Part shown: positions 8,717 to 16,897 of the stretch, one piece after another | Position numbering within the stretch: position 1 is the stretch's first letter | How the letters are laid out: each line of letters starts with the position of its first letter | Assembly: GCA_002427755.1 (NCBI GenBank) | Contig: DIYO01000002.1 | Span: 62,001 to 126,000, forward strand | Length of the DNA stretch: 64,000 bases | Origin: Roseivirga sp. UBA6052 | GTDB lineage: Bacteria > Bacteroidota > Bacteroidia > Cytophagales > Cyclobacteriaceae | Reading direction: 5' to 3' | The notes under the pieces: generated by a model | What the model saw: only the letters and a program-made list of their open reading frames with translations | Databases searched by the model: none | What the model was told of the DNA's origin: nothing | Translations under genes and position numbers: made by a program

Positions 8717-8753
8717 TGTCATGAGTTGGTAAACGAATGTCACAAAGTGTCAC
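8717..8753. promoter_or_regulatory. Three TGTCA boxes upstream of paralogue A
   Basis: TGTCAT at 8717, TGTCAC at 8738 and TGTCAC at 8748 are spaced 21 and 10 bp apart, two turns and one turn of the helix. The same three boxes with the same spacing precede paralogue B. Probably an operator or activator site. The rest of 8617-8936 holds the duplicated leader and no gene. Confidence 0.5.
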
Positions 8754-8877
8754 AGTTGTATACCAAGTTGTAATAGCCACTCTTGGTTAAGAATTAAGAG
8801 CTTTAGCAATCATTCCGAGTCTAATATTTCTCTAATGAAACTGGGCATTGGGAATAAACCACATTTGCTCTAAAACC

Positions 8878-8911
8878 AAAAAACCCTGATCTCGTGTTAC
8901 CGAAACCAGGG
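8878..8911 (-). terminator. Terminator of the 8937 gene
   Basis: On the minus strand an 11-bp stem (CCCTGGTTTCG with CGAGATCAGGG, including G-U pairs) is followed by six U residues (plus 8878-8883). Confidence 0.8.
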
Positions 8912-8936
8912 CCTTGGATTTTGGGATATTAATCCC

Positions 8937-9521
8937 TTATAGAGTTATCGTATGATAGAAGTTTCTTCCTTTTGCTGTGAACTGAATTTCATATTGACCT
9001 TCAGCTAACTTAGATACATCGTATCTCTTCATTGATGCTGAACCTACCTGATCTTTAAAGGCTACGCTACCAAGATTATCGTAGATCTTCATACCACAAA
9101 CTGATTCGTTCTCTCCAAAATATACTTTCATGGTACCGTCTGAGATTCTTACTGATGGCTTCTCAATAACCAACTCAGCTTCTGTATCCATTGAGGCTTC
9201 AGTTTCGGTTACTTCAATTGACATCACCTCTAATTTTTCCGCATTTTCTATCTCTAAGTAAAGTTGACCTTCTTCCATTTGATTCAAGTTGAAAACCTTA
9301 CCATACTGATTAGAAGAAGCGTGATCCTTAAAAAGTAGTTTACCTTCTTCATCTCTCAATGAGATCTGAGTACCTGCCTCAATGTTATTCATTTGTAATA
9401 CAACTGCCTTCTGATTTTCAGTTGTTAAAGAGAATTCTCTTTCTGATTCGTTTGCTGTTGCTGTGAATCCGCTAGCTAATAATGCTATTGCTGCTAATGC
9501 TGTTGTGAATTGCTTTTTCAT
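8937..9521 (-). CDS. Exported protein, paralogue B of a tandem pair
   Basis: 194 residues, the same length as paralogue A, with nearly the same signal peptide (MKKQFTTALAAIALLASGFTATA). Differences are scattered and mostly conservative (ESGTQITLKDEE against EAGTQISLRDEE; IANGNMKVYF against ISDGTMKVYF), which suggests both copies are kept under selection. One cysteine (ESVCGMKIYD) is conserved in both. It has its own terminator and its own copy of the TGTCA box array, so each gene is its own transcription unit. Function unknown. Confidence 0.8.
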   Translation of the reverse strand: MKKQFTTALAAIALLASGFTATANESEREFSLTTENQKAVVLQMNNIEAGTQISLRDEEGKLLFKDHASSNQYGKVFNLNQMEEGQLYLEIENAEKLEVMSIEVTETEASMDTEAELVIEKPSVRISDGTMKVYFGENESVCGMKIYDNLGSVAFKDQVGSASMKRYDVSKLAEGQYEIQFTAKGRNFYHTITL

Positions 9522-9622
9522 TTTCTGTTGTTTTTGAGTTTCTGTTTTTTCTTCATTAAGTCTTCGCTGATTGACCTTTTAGCGAATTCTTACTCAAATG
9601 AACGGGCAATTCGAAGTAGGTT

Positions 9623-9659
9623 TGTCACGGGTTGGTAAACGAATGTCATAAAATGTCAC
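9623..9659. promoter_or_regulatory. Three TGTCA boxes upstream of paralogue B
   Basis: TGTCAC at 9623, TGTCAT at 9644 and TGTCAC at 9654, again spaced 21 and 10 bp. The boxes match those of paralogue A while bases between them have drifted, pointing to a conserved binding site. Confidence 0.5.
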
Positions 9660-9719
9660 AATTGCGTGCAAAGTTGTAACAAGAGCCTAAAAACGACCTA
9701 AAACGACTTAAAAAGGCTT

Positions 9720-11177
9720 TTAAAGTTTCCAATCGGAACATATTTTTTCAAAAGCAATGATACCAGATAGTGTAACCCCGGGAATTCCTTGTCCCGGATA
9801 GGCGGTATCCCCTACCAAATAAGCTTTATGATTATCTAATCTCGCATCGAGCATTTGCCATGGCTTAATGTTCATATACTGAGGGTAACCTCCAACAAAA
9901 CCCCATTTCCTACCCGTCCATTTTGACCATGACTTGGGTGTAGATGAATGTTGATAGATGATGTTTTCCTTTTTGAGAAAGTCTAAAGCCTCAAGTTGCT
10001 CAATCACATGGGCTTCAGCCTTATCATTATTAATCATCTTATGTTCAGGATCTGACGCATGTGTACTCACAGACATTACCATTAATCCTTCCTCATCGCT
10101 TCTTGATTTATCTTCTGAATGATTTAGACTAATGAAAATACTTGCAGATTCTGTTTCTGCCAGAGGTTTGCTTAAGTGTATTTGGTGATGTATAGAATCA
10201 AAATCTCTATGCGGCTTAAATCCTATCCCCATCTGGAAAGCTGAATTTAATGCTTTGGATTGCATCAGTTTAGACTTCAGCTTTTCTTGGTATTTGCCAG
10301 AATATATTTCAAATGTATTGTTGATGGGTATACCAGAAATAATGTAATCTGCCAAGTACTGATCATTTTTGGTTTGAATGAAATACCCCTCTTCTCTTCT
10401 CTCAATGACTTCAGCTCCTTCACGAAGCTTTATTTCTCCTCCTTGTTCTTCTATATATTTAACGAAAGGATTGACTAGGTTCAACAAGCCACCATCCACA
10501 TAATAGTTAGGGAAATTAGTATAGCACAAAGCTGTAGCACCAAATAGAAAATTTACTTGAGAAGCATGATTCTGCGCAGTAATCAATAATTGCTCATTCA
10601 CAAAATCCACAAAGAGATCATTCTTATCTAGTTTATACTTAATCAAAACCTTTTCAACTGAAAAGAATGCATTGGGAATATTCTTCAACTGATCTATGCT
10701 CACTTTTGCAGCTGAATTTATTAAATCCTTTAACCTAGAAGGTGGAAAGTACTTCTGCTTTAAAGAAGTTCGCCAAACGAATTCAGAAATCTTAAAACAC
10801 TCCTCCCAAAACGGCCGCTGCCCTTCCTTTCCAAAGACCCTTTCAGCCTCGGTAATCCAATCCTCCAAATCTTCATACCTATTGGCAAGCTGACCATTTG
10901 ACAAATGGACCTGCATAGGAAGATCAAGCTTTCTGGCATTAATATCTATTCCCGTTTGATCTAGCACATATTGCAAAGGCATACCTTTTCCCAAACCAAC
11001 AAGCGTTGTAGCTCCAGCCTCAAAAACAAATCCTTTCCGCCAATAAGAAGAAGTACATCCCCCAGGTTGCCAGTTCTGTTCGAAGATCACCGGCTTATGA
11101 CCTTTAGAAGCCAATAAAGCAGCCGTACTTAAAGACCCCATACCACTTCCTATTACTGCTATCCCTACTTTCCTCAC
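9720..11177 (-). CDS. CrtI-type FAD-dependent oxidoreductase (phytoene desaturase/carotene isomerase family)
   Basis: 485 residues. The N-terminus is a Rossmann dinucleotide fold (AVIGSGMGSLSTAALLASKGHKPVIFEQ, residues about 8-35) followed by the GG-C-S region GGCTSSYWRKGFVFEAGAT. Near the C-terminus is AYLVGDTAYPGQGIPGVTLSG, the FAD-contact motif of the CrtI/CrtISO/CrtO group. Substrates in the family are mostly carotenoids, but none can be assigned here. No crtB or crtY neighbours are present. It is divergent from the pterin operon, with a tandem palindrome in the shared 157-bp gap. Confidence 0.85.
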   Translation of the reverse strand: MRKVGIAVIGSGMGSLSTAALLASKGHKPVIFEQNWQPGGCTSSYWRKGFVFEAGATTLVGLGKGMPLQYVLDQTGIDINARKLDLPMQVHLSNGQLANRYEDLEDWITEAERVFGKEGQRPFWEECFKISEFVWRTSLKQKYFPPSRLKDLINSAAKVSIDQLKNIPNAFFSVEKVLIKYKLDKNDLFVDFVNEQLLITAQNHASQVNFLFGATALCYTNFPNYYVDGGLLNLVNPFVKYIEEQGGEIKLREGAEVIERREEGYFIQTKNDQYLADYIISGIPINNTFEIYSGKYQEKLKSKLMQSKALNSAFQMGIGFKPHRDFDSIHHQIHLSKPLAETESASIFISLNHSEDKSRSDEEGLMVMSVSTHASDPEHKMINNDKAEAHVIEQLEALDFLKKENIIYQHSSTPKSWSKWTGRKWGFVGGYPQYMNIKPWQMLDARLDNHKAYLVGDTAYPGQGIPGVTLSGIIAFEKICSDWKL

Positions 11178-11275
11178 CTTTTTAAGCTTGATTCTGTTTT
11201 GTTGAATTTATTTTTCAGATACTTGAACAAATAATAAAAACTAAATGTTGCATACCCGAACATTTAAAGATTAAT

Positions 11276-11316
11276 AGTAAGCAAACTTCTTACTGGTAGT
11301 AAGCAAACTTCTTACT
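11276..11316. promoter_or_regulatory. Tandem palindromic operator between crtI-like gene and pterin operon
   Basis: The 19-bp sequence AGTAAGCAAACTTCTTACT occurs twice, at 11276-11294 and 11298-11316, 22 bp apart. Each copy is itself an inverted repeat AGTAAG-N7-CTTACT. Such paired palindromes are typical of two dimers binding on the same DNA face. The second copy ends 18 bp before the PTPS start codon. Confidence 0.65.
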
Positions 11317-11334
11317 CGCACATTATTCAAAAAA

Positions 11335-11742
11335 ATGAAAGTAGCGGTTTTTAGAAAGGAGCATTTTAATGCTGCTCATAGACTTCACAACCCTAATTGG
11401 TCTGACGAGAAAAACGAAGAGATCTTTGGGAAGTGTAATAACAAATACTATCACGGTCATAACTATGAGTTGATTGTGAAGGTAACCGGTGAGCCTGATC
11501 CAGATACAGGCTATGTATACGACATGAAGGTATTGAGCGACTTGATTAAGGAGAATGTGTCGGATAAGTTCGACCACAAAAACCTTAACCTTGATGTAGA
11601 GGAATTTAAGAACATGAATCCTACAGCTGAGAATATTGCTGTAGTGATCTATGACATACTAAGAGAAAAAATCGAGTCTGATAAAGACTTGAAAATCACA
11701 CTATTTGAAACAGAGAGAAATTATGTTGAATACCCAGCTTAA
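11335..11742 (+). CDS. 6-pyruvoyl-tetrahydropterin synthase family protein (PTPS/QueD)
   Basis: 135 residues. Zinc histidines are visible in AAHRLHNPNW and HGHNY; the catalytic cysteine is in GKCNNKYYHGHNY. The segments FDHKNLNLDV, NPTAENIAVVIYDIL and the final ETERNYVEY resemble eukaryotic PTPS more than E. coli QueD (which has CGRLHGHSF and LDHHYLND). The enzyme acts on 7,8-dihydroneopterin triphosphate, the product of the next gene. It could make 6-pyruvoyl-tetrahydropterin or 6-carboxytetrahydropterin (queuosine pathway); the neighbours favour a reduced pterin cofactor, but this is inference. Confidence 0.9.
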   Translation: MKVAVFRKEHFNAAHRLHNPNWSDEKNEEIFGKCNNKYYHGHNYELIVKVTGEPDPDTGYVYDMKVLSDLIKENVSDKFDHKNLNLDVEEFKNMNPTAENIAVVIYDILREKIESDKDLKITLFETERNYVEYPA

Positions 11743-12400
11743 GGAATATACTGTAGAGGAAATTGGTGACGAGCACATTGGTACTTCATATGACACACCA
11801 ATGAAGGCTGATGCCTTCGATATGGACGATAACTTAAAAATGAAGTTAATCGAGGACAAATTCCGTGACATCATGGAAATTATGGGCCTTGATCTAACTG
11901 ACGATAGCTTGAGTGGTACTCCGAAAAGAGTAGCCAAAATGTATATCAAAGAGATTTTCAGCGGCTTAAACCCTGATAACAAACCCAAAATTGCGCTATT
12001 CGATAACAAGTATAAGTACAACGAAATGCTTGTAGAGAAGGATATCACCTTCTATTCTAATTGCGAACATCACTTTGTGCCGATTATTGGTAAAGCACAC
12101 GTGGCCTATATCTCAAGTGGTAAAGTAATTGGCCTCTCTAAAATTAATAGAATCGTTAATTATTATGCAAAAAGGCCTCAAGTGCAAGAAAGACTTACTG
12201 TACAAATTGCAAATGAGTTAAAGACAATTCTCGGAACAGAAGACGTAGCGGTAATCATTGACGCTGAACACCTATGTGTATCTTCTAGAGGAGTTGAGGA
12301 CGTAAACAGTTCAACTGTAACGGCTCAATTCGATGGTAAATTCAAAGATGAATCTACCAAACAAGAACTAATGACTTACATCAGTAACAAACTGAAGTAA
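11723..12400 (+). CDS. folE: GTP cyclohydrolase I
   Basis: 225 residues from ATG at 11723; a TTG 18 bp upstream is also in frame but lies deeper in the preceding gene. Converts GTP to 7,8-dihydroneopterin triphosphate, the first step of folate and pterin synthesis. Zinc ligands are seen in NCEHHFVPIIGKAHVAYISSGKVIGLSKINRIV and the second cysteine in AEHLCVSSRG. The reading frame overlaps the end of the PTPS gene by 20 bp and its stop overlaps the SDR start (TAATG), so the three genes are translationally coupled. Confidence 0.95.
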   Translation: MLNTQLKEYTVEEIGDEHIGTSYDTPMKADAFDMDDNLKMKLIEDKFRDIMEIMGLDLTDDSLSGTPKRVAKMYIKEIFSGLNPDNKPKIALFDNKYKYNEMLVEKDITFYSNCEHHFVPIIGKAHVAYISSGKVIGLSKINRIVNYYAKRPQVQERLTVQIANELKTILGTEDVAVIIDAEHLCVSSRGVEDVNSSTVTAQFDGKFKDESTKQELMTYISNKLK

Positions 12401-13098
12401 TGCAAGGTAAAACCATACTCATTATAGGCGCTAGTAGTGGTATTGGACGTGCTTCTGCAGAATTGGCTATGAGCAAAGGAGCTACTGTATTTTCGGCTTC
12501 CCGATCTAATCCGAACATTGCGGGAGTTCAACATTATGATCTAGACATAACTGATTCAAATGCTGATTTTAGTTTCATGCCAGACAAATTACATGGTTTA
12601 GTCTACGCCCCAGGAACAATCAACTTAAAGCCATTTCATCGCTTTAAGGAAGAAGACTTCCAGCACGATTTGAACGTAAATGTGTTGGGAGCTACGAAGG
12701 TTCTACAAGCAGCATTCAAAAGTCTTAAGGCTTCGCAAGGTGCGAGTGTTGTTTTATATAGTACTGTTGCTGCGAAACTTGGTATGAACTTTCATTCGTC
12801 TATTGCATTAGCTAAAGGGGCTGTTGAAGGTCTTGGCAAATCCTTAGCGGCAGAATGGAGTAGCCATAACATTAGAGTCAATATGGTAGCACCATCTTTA
12901 ACAGATACACCATTGGCAGGTAGAATTCTATCTACTGATGACAAAAAGGAAGCGTCTAACAAGAGACACCCTATCGGAAGATATGGTGAATCAGAAGACC
13001 TTGCCGAAATAACTACTTTCCTATTATCAGACCAATCTTCTTGGATAACAGGCCAAGTTATTGGAGTTGATGGAGGTGTAGGAAACTTAAAGCCTTAA
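12400..13098 (+). CDS. Short-chain dehydrogenase/reductase lacking the catalytic tyrosine
   Basis: 232 residues. The NAD(P)-binding motif is GASSGIG (about residues 10-16) and the C-terminal part (SWITGQVIGVDGG) is typical of SDRs. The catalytic serine region is present (YSTVAAKLGM), but the YxxxK motif reads IALAK (residues 135-139): the lysine is kept and the tyrosine is isoleucine. In gene order it occupies the place of a sepiapterin reductase in a tetrahydrobiopterin route, but the missing tyrosine argues against simple equivalence. Last gene of the operon; a terminator-like stem follows. Confidence 0.85.
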   Translation: MQGKTILIIGASSGIGRASAELAMSKGATVFSASRSNPNIAGVQHYDLDITDSNADFSFMPDKLHGLVYAPGTINLKPFHRFKEEDFQHDLNVNVLGATKVLQAAFKSLKASQGASVVLYSTVAAKLGMNFHSSIALAKGAVEGLGKSLAAEWSSHNIRVNMVAPSLTDTPLAGRILSTDDKKEASNKRHPIGRYGESEDLAEITTFLLSDQSSWITGQVIGVDGGVGNLKP

Positions 13099-13122
13099 AC
13101 AGGCTTATCAACCCCAAAATTT

Positions 13123-13177
13123 GAGAATCTAAACTCCTTAAAATCAGTAGGTTTACAGGTGTTTTAGATTCTCTTTT
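13123..13177 (+). terminator. Terminator-like stem after the pterin operon
   Basis: GAGAATCTAAAC (13123-13134) pairs with GTTTTAGATTCTC (13161-13173), allowing one bulged base, and is followed by TTTT. The loop is long (26 nt) but can form a smaller inner hairpin. Confidence 0.6.
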
Positions 13178-13218
13178 GTTTTCATACATCTGTTCTTTCG
13201 TTTTCTAGGCGCATCTTA

Positions 13219-13226
13219 TATCTTTG
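13219..13226 (+). promoter_or_regulatory. Probable -7 box of hppA
   Basis: TATCTTTG matches TAnnTTTG and lies 26 bp before the hppA start codon. A TTCG about 20 bp further upstream may stand in for the -33 element. Confidence 0.5.
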
Positions 13227-13252
13227 CACGTCTTAAAATTAACGACCTAATT

Positions 13253-15496
13253 ATGTCATATTTACTTTATGCCGTACCTGTTCTAGGACTCATCGGCTTG
13301 TTAGTGATGATCGTGAAAGCCCAGTGGGTTAACAAGCAAGATGCAGGCGATACTAAAATGAAGGATCTAGCCCAGCATATTAGAGAAGGTGCTCTCGCCT
13401 TTTTAAGTGCTGAATATAGAGTACTAGCCATTTTCGTAGTAATCGCAGGGATTCTTCTCGGTATTATCTCAACACTCGTTGAAACAACACATTACTTTAT
13501 AGTTTTTGCATTCATTATTGGTGCATTTTTCTCTGGTCTAGCAGGAAACATCGGTATGCGTATTGCCACAGCGGCAAACGTAAGAACCACTCAAGCAGCT
13601 AGAACTAGTTTAGCGCAAGCACTTAAAGTGTCTTTTACTGGTGGTACAGTAATGGGGCTTGGTGTAGCTGGTTTAGCAGTATTCGGATTAAGCTTAATCT
13701 TCATCTTGTTGTTTTTCTATTTCATGAATGGAACATGGACAAATGTTGAAGACATGACTGTTGTACTTGAAGCCTTAGCTGGTTTCTCTCTAGGTGCTGA
13801 ATCAATTGCGCTTTTTGCAAGAGTTGGTGGTGGTATCTACACAAAGGCGGCAGATGTTGGCGCTGACCTTGTAGGTAAAGTAGAAGCTGGGATACCTGAA
13901 GATGATCCTAGAAACCCTGCAACCATTGCAGATAACGTAGGTGATAACGTAGGTGACGTTGCCGGTATGGGTGCTGACCTTTTTGGTTCTTATGTAGCCA
14001 CGGTTTTGGCTTCTATGGTTTTAGGAAACTACGTAATTAGAGATATGGGTGGCGCTATTGAAGATCAATTCAGTGGTATTGGCCCAATCTTATTGCCATT
14101 AGTAATTGCTGGTGTTGGTATCATCTTCTCAATTCTTGGGACATTGGTGATCAAAATCAGCAACGACAATGCAAAAGAAGCTGAAGTACAGGCTGCCTTA
14201 AATAAAGGAAACTGGGGTTCAATCTTATTGACTGCTATCGCTTGTTATTTCCTTATCAACTTAATGCTTCCAGAAACCATGCAAATGGCTTTATTCGGAG
14301 AAGGCATTGTTGAGATTACTTCAATGAGAGTATTTGGTGCTGTTTTAGTTGGTCTATTTGTAGGTGGTGCCATTTCTTACATGACAGAATATTTCACTGG
14401 TTTAGGTAAGAAACCAGTTATGGATATCATCCAAAACTCATCTACTGGTGCTGCAACCAACATCATTGCTGGTTTAGCAACAGGTATGAAATCAACTTTC
14501 GGTCCTGTTATCCTTTTCGCTGGTGCGATCTGGGGAGCATACGAATTAGCTGGATTCTACGGTGTAGGTATTGCTGCGTCTGCTATGATGGCGACTACTG
14601 CAATGCAGTTGGCTATCGATGCCTTCGGTCCTATTGCTGATAATGCTGGTGGTATTGCTGAAATGAGCGAGCTTCCTGAAGAAGTAAGAACGAGAACGGA
14701 TATCCTTGATTCAGTAGGTAACACAACTGCTGCAATTGGTAAAGGATTTGCGATTGCTTCTGCTGCATTAACAGCATTAGCACTATTCGCTGCTTACGTG
14801 ACATTCACGGGCATTGATGGTATTAACATATTCAAAGCTGACGTACTAGCTGCCTTATTCATTGGCGGTATGGTACCGGTAATCTTCTCAGCACTAGCTA
14901 TGGAATCTGTTGGAAAAGCAGCCATGGAAATGGTGAAAGAAGTAAGACGTCAATTCAAAGAGATCCCTGGAATTCTTGAGGGAACTGGAAAGCCAGAATA
15001 CGACAAGTGTGTTGAAATCTCTACAAAGGCATCTATCAAAGAAATGATGCTTCCTGGAGCAATCACTATTGTATTCCCAATCATTATTGGTTTTGCAATG
15101 GGACCTGAAGCATTAGGTTCTTACATGGCAGGTGTTGCCGTATCTGGTGTACTTTGGGCTATCTTCCAGAACAACGCTGGTGGTGCCTGGGATAACGCTA
15201 AGAAATCTTTCGAGGCTGGTGTTGAAATAGATGGTGAAATGACGTACAAAGGTTCTGAAGCACACAAAGCGGCAGTAACTGGAGATACTGTAGGTGATCC
15301 ATTTAAAGATACATCTGGACCTTCAATGAACATCTTAATTAAGCTGACTTGTCTTGTAGGTTTGGTAATCGCACCAATCTTGGGTGAGATGTACGGAACA
15401 GGTGGACACAGCACTGATGATGCTCATGTTGACAACATCAAACCAATCGAAATCCAAATGGATGAGATTGAAGAGATGATCACTGAAGTGAAATAA
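13253..15496 (+). CDS. hppA: K+-dependent membrane-bound pyrophosphatase (ion-pumping)
   Basis: 747 residues and some 16 hydrophobic segments, full length. Uses pyrophosphate hydrolysis to pump H+ or Na+ across the inner membrane. The substrate-binding stretch is [18 protein letters not shown], followed by [27 protein letters not shown]. The motif [10 protein letters not shown] near residue 489 has alanine where K+-independent enzymes carry lysine, so it should need K+. Whether it pumps sodium or protons cannot be decided by eye. Monocistronic, with its own promoter box and a strong terminator. Confidence 0.95.
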   Translation: MSYLLYAVPVLGLIGLLVMIVKAQWVNKQDAGDTKMKDLAQHIREGALAFLSAEYRVLAIFVVIAGILLGIISTLVETTHYFIVFAFIIGAFFSGLAGNIGMRIATAANVRTTQAARTSLAQALKVSFTGGTVMGLGVAGLAVFGLSLIFILLFFYFMNGTWTNVEDMTVVLEALAGFSLGAESIALFARVGGGIYTKAADVGADLVGKVEAGIPEDDPRNPATIADNVGDNVGDVAGMGADLFGSYVATVLASMVLGNYVIRDMGGAIEDQFSGIGPILLPLVIAGVGIIFSILGTLVIKISNDNAKEAEVQAALNKGNWGSILLTAIACYFLINLMLPETMQMALFGEGIVEITSMRVFGAVLVGLFVGGAISYMTEYFTGLGKKPVMDIIQNSSTGAATNIIAGLATGMKSTFGPVILFAGAIWGAYELAGFYGVGIAASAMMATTAMQLAIDAFGPIADNAGGIAEMSELPEEVRTRTDILDSVGNTTAAIGKGFAIASAALTALALFAAYVTFTGIDGINIFKADVLAALFIGGMVPVIFSALAMESVGKAAMEMVKEVRRQFKEIPGILEGTGKPEYDKCVEISTKASIKEMMLPGAITIVFPIIIGFAMGPEALGSYMAGVAVSGVLWAIFQNNAGGAWDNAKKSFEAGVEIDGEMTYKGSEAHKAAVTGDTVGDPFKDTSGPSMNILIKLTCLVGLVIAPILGEMYGTGGHSTDDAHVDNIKPIEIQMDEIEEMITEVK

Positions 15497-15517
15497 GTAT
15501 ATTCTAGATATAGGAAT

Positions 15518-15546
15518 AAAAAAGGCGTCTGATAGACGCCTTTTTT
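15518..15546. terminator. Bidirectional terminator between hppA and the permease gene
   Basis: Stem GGCGTC (15524-15529) and GACGCC (15535-15540), loop TGATA, flanked by six A residues on one side and six T residues on the other, so it works for both convergent genes. Confidence 0.9.
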
Positions 15547-15565
15547 ATTTTACTGATATTGATTC

Positions 15566-16897
15566 TTATTCGTATCGCAAAGAAGTAATAGGATCCTGAC
15601 TGGCGGCCCTCCTTGCGGGCATGATTCCAAAAACTACACCTACCGTTAGCGCTACACCAAATGAAAGCACTATAGAAGATGCTTGAATAATGGTAGGGAT
15701 ATTAGCCAACTCACTAATTCCAAAGGCAATGGAAAGTCCCAAAATCACACCTATCATTCCGCCTGTAAAACTGATCATTACAGCTTCCATTAAAAACTGA
15801 AGCACAATGTCTTTTTGTGTGGCGCCAATTGCCATCCTAAGACCAATCTCACGTATTCTCTCCAATACAGAAGCCAACATGATATTCATAATACCTATAC
15901 CTCCCACCAATAGCGAGATGCCGGCTATTCCTCCTAGTACATAGTTAAATATGTTCTTTGTACGCTGTTGTTGCTTCAGTAATAACTCTGGAATCTGAAT
16001 CTCAAAATCTACGGTTTGGCTGTGTTTGCGCTTTAGCATTTTAGAAACTACTTGAGCGATACCTGACATCTGAGCAGAGTTTTCAACCTTAAGAACCAAG
16101 CGATCGATCTGATGATAGTTCTCATCTGTGCTCTTATTTCTATTTCTTCTAGCCGCTTGAATTGCAGCATTGGTTACCAAAGCACGATTCTCATATCGTA
16201 TCAATGCCGTTGAAAGTGGCGTATAGATATCCATATTATAATCTCTAATACCCAAATCTGATGAGATCGCTTTTTTCGAGATCATACGCTCTTGGAGCAC
16301 ACCTACTACTCTCAGCCAGTGCTTTCCTACTTTTATGTATTTACCAATTGGCTCTTCGCCATTAAAGAACTTAGCACTAATAGATTTACCAATAATACAT
16401 ACAGGCTCACCTCTCTCTAGATGATTCTCATTGAAGAATTTTCCTTCAGATAATTTGAATCCGGATATATCAAAGTAAGCATTGGTAACACCCACTAGTT
16501 TAGTGGTCCGTTGAAAAGCCTTTCTAGCAATGGTGGTCTCGATCATAATTTCGGGGCTCACCTCAGATATACCTGGGACGATATTCTGGATACTCTGAAC
16601 ATCTAAGAAATTTAGACCCAGTGAAAGGTTCTTCTTTTTCTGTGCAGTACCAGCCGCCTGCTCCTCTTCTATCTCACCTTCACTTTGCTCCACAATTGGA
16701 GTCACTACGATATTGTTAACACCAACAAGCTCAATCTGCTCTAAGATCTCTTGCTGGGCACCTGCCCCTATGGCCAACATGGAAATCACGGCAGCTACTC
16801 CAAATATGATTCCAAGTGCAGTTAGTACTGACCTTATCCTATTGGCAAAAACTGCTTCTAAAGCAATTGCAGCATTCGAAAAGAAGTTCTTAAGCAT
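15566..16897 (-). CDS. MacB/FtsX-type ABC transporter permease
   Basis: 443 residues. One transmembrane helix near the N-terminus (VLTALGIIFGVAAVISMLAIGAG), a periplasmic MacB-PCD domain (about residues 45-310), then three C-terminal helices of the FtsX domain (IFNYVLGGIAGISLLVGGIGIMNIML onward). This is the permease layout of MacB-like mechanotransmission exporters but without a fused ATPase. It overlaps the upstream adaptor gene at TAATG. No ABC-transporter ATPase gene lies next to it; the nearby ABC-F protein at 18373 is not a transporter ATPase. Confidence 0.9.
   Translation of the reverse strand: MLKNFFSNAAIALEAVFANRIRSVLTALGIIFGVAAVISMLAIGAGAQQEILEQIELVGVNNIVVTPIVEQSEGEIEEEQAAGTAQKKKNLSLGLNFLDVQSIQNIVPGISEVSPEIMIETTIARKAFQRTTKLVGVTNAYFDISGFKLSEGKFFNENHLERGEPVCIIGKSISAKFFNGEEPIGKYIKVGKHWLRVVGVLQERMISKKAISSDLGIRDYNMDIYTPLSTALIRYENRALVTNAAIQAARRNRNKSTDENYHQIDRLVLKVENSAQMSGIAQVVSKMLKRKHSQTVDFEIQIPELLLKQQQRTKNIFNYVLGGIAGISLLVGGIGIMNIMLASVLERIREIGLRMAIGATQKDIVLQFLMEAVMISFTGGMIGVILGLSIAFGISELANIPTIIQASSIVLSFGVALTVGVVFGIMPARRAASQDPITSLRYE

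Noticed and set aside
11705..11722. TTG start for folE, 18 bp upstream
   Set aside because: It lies further inside the PTPS gene; the ATG at 11723 gives a normal N-terminus.
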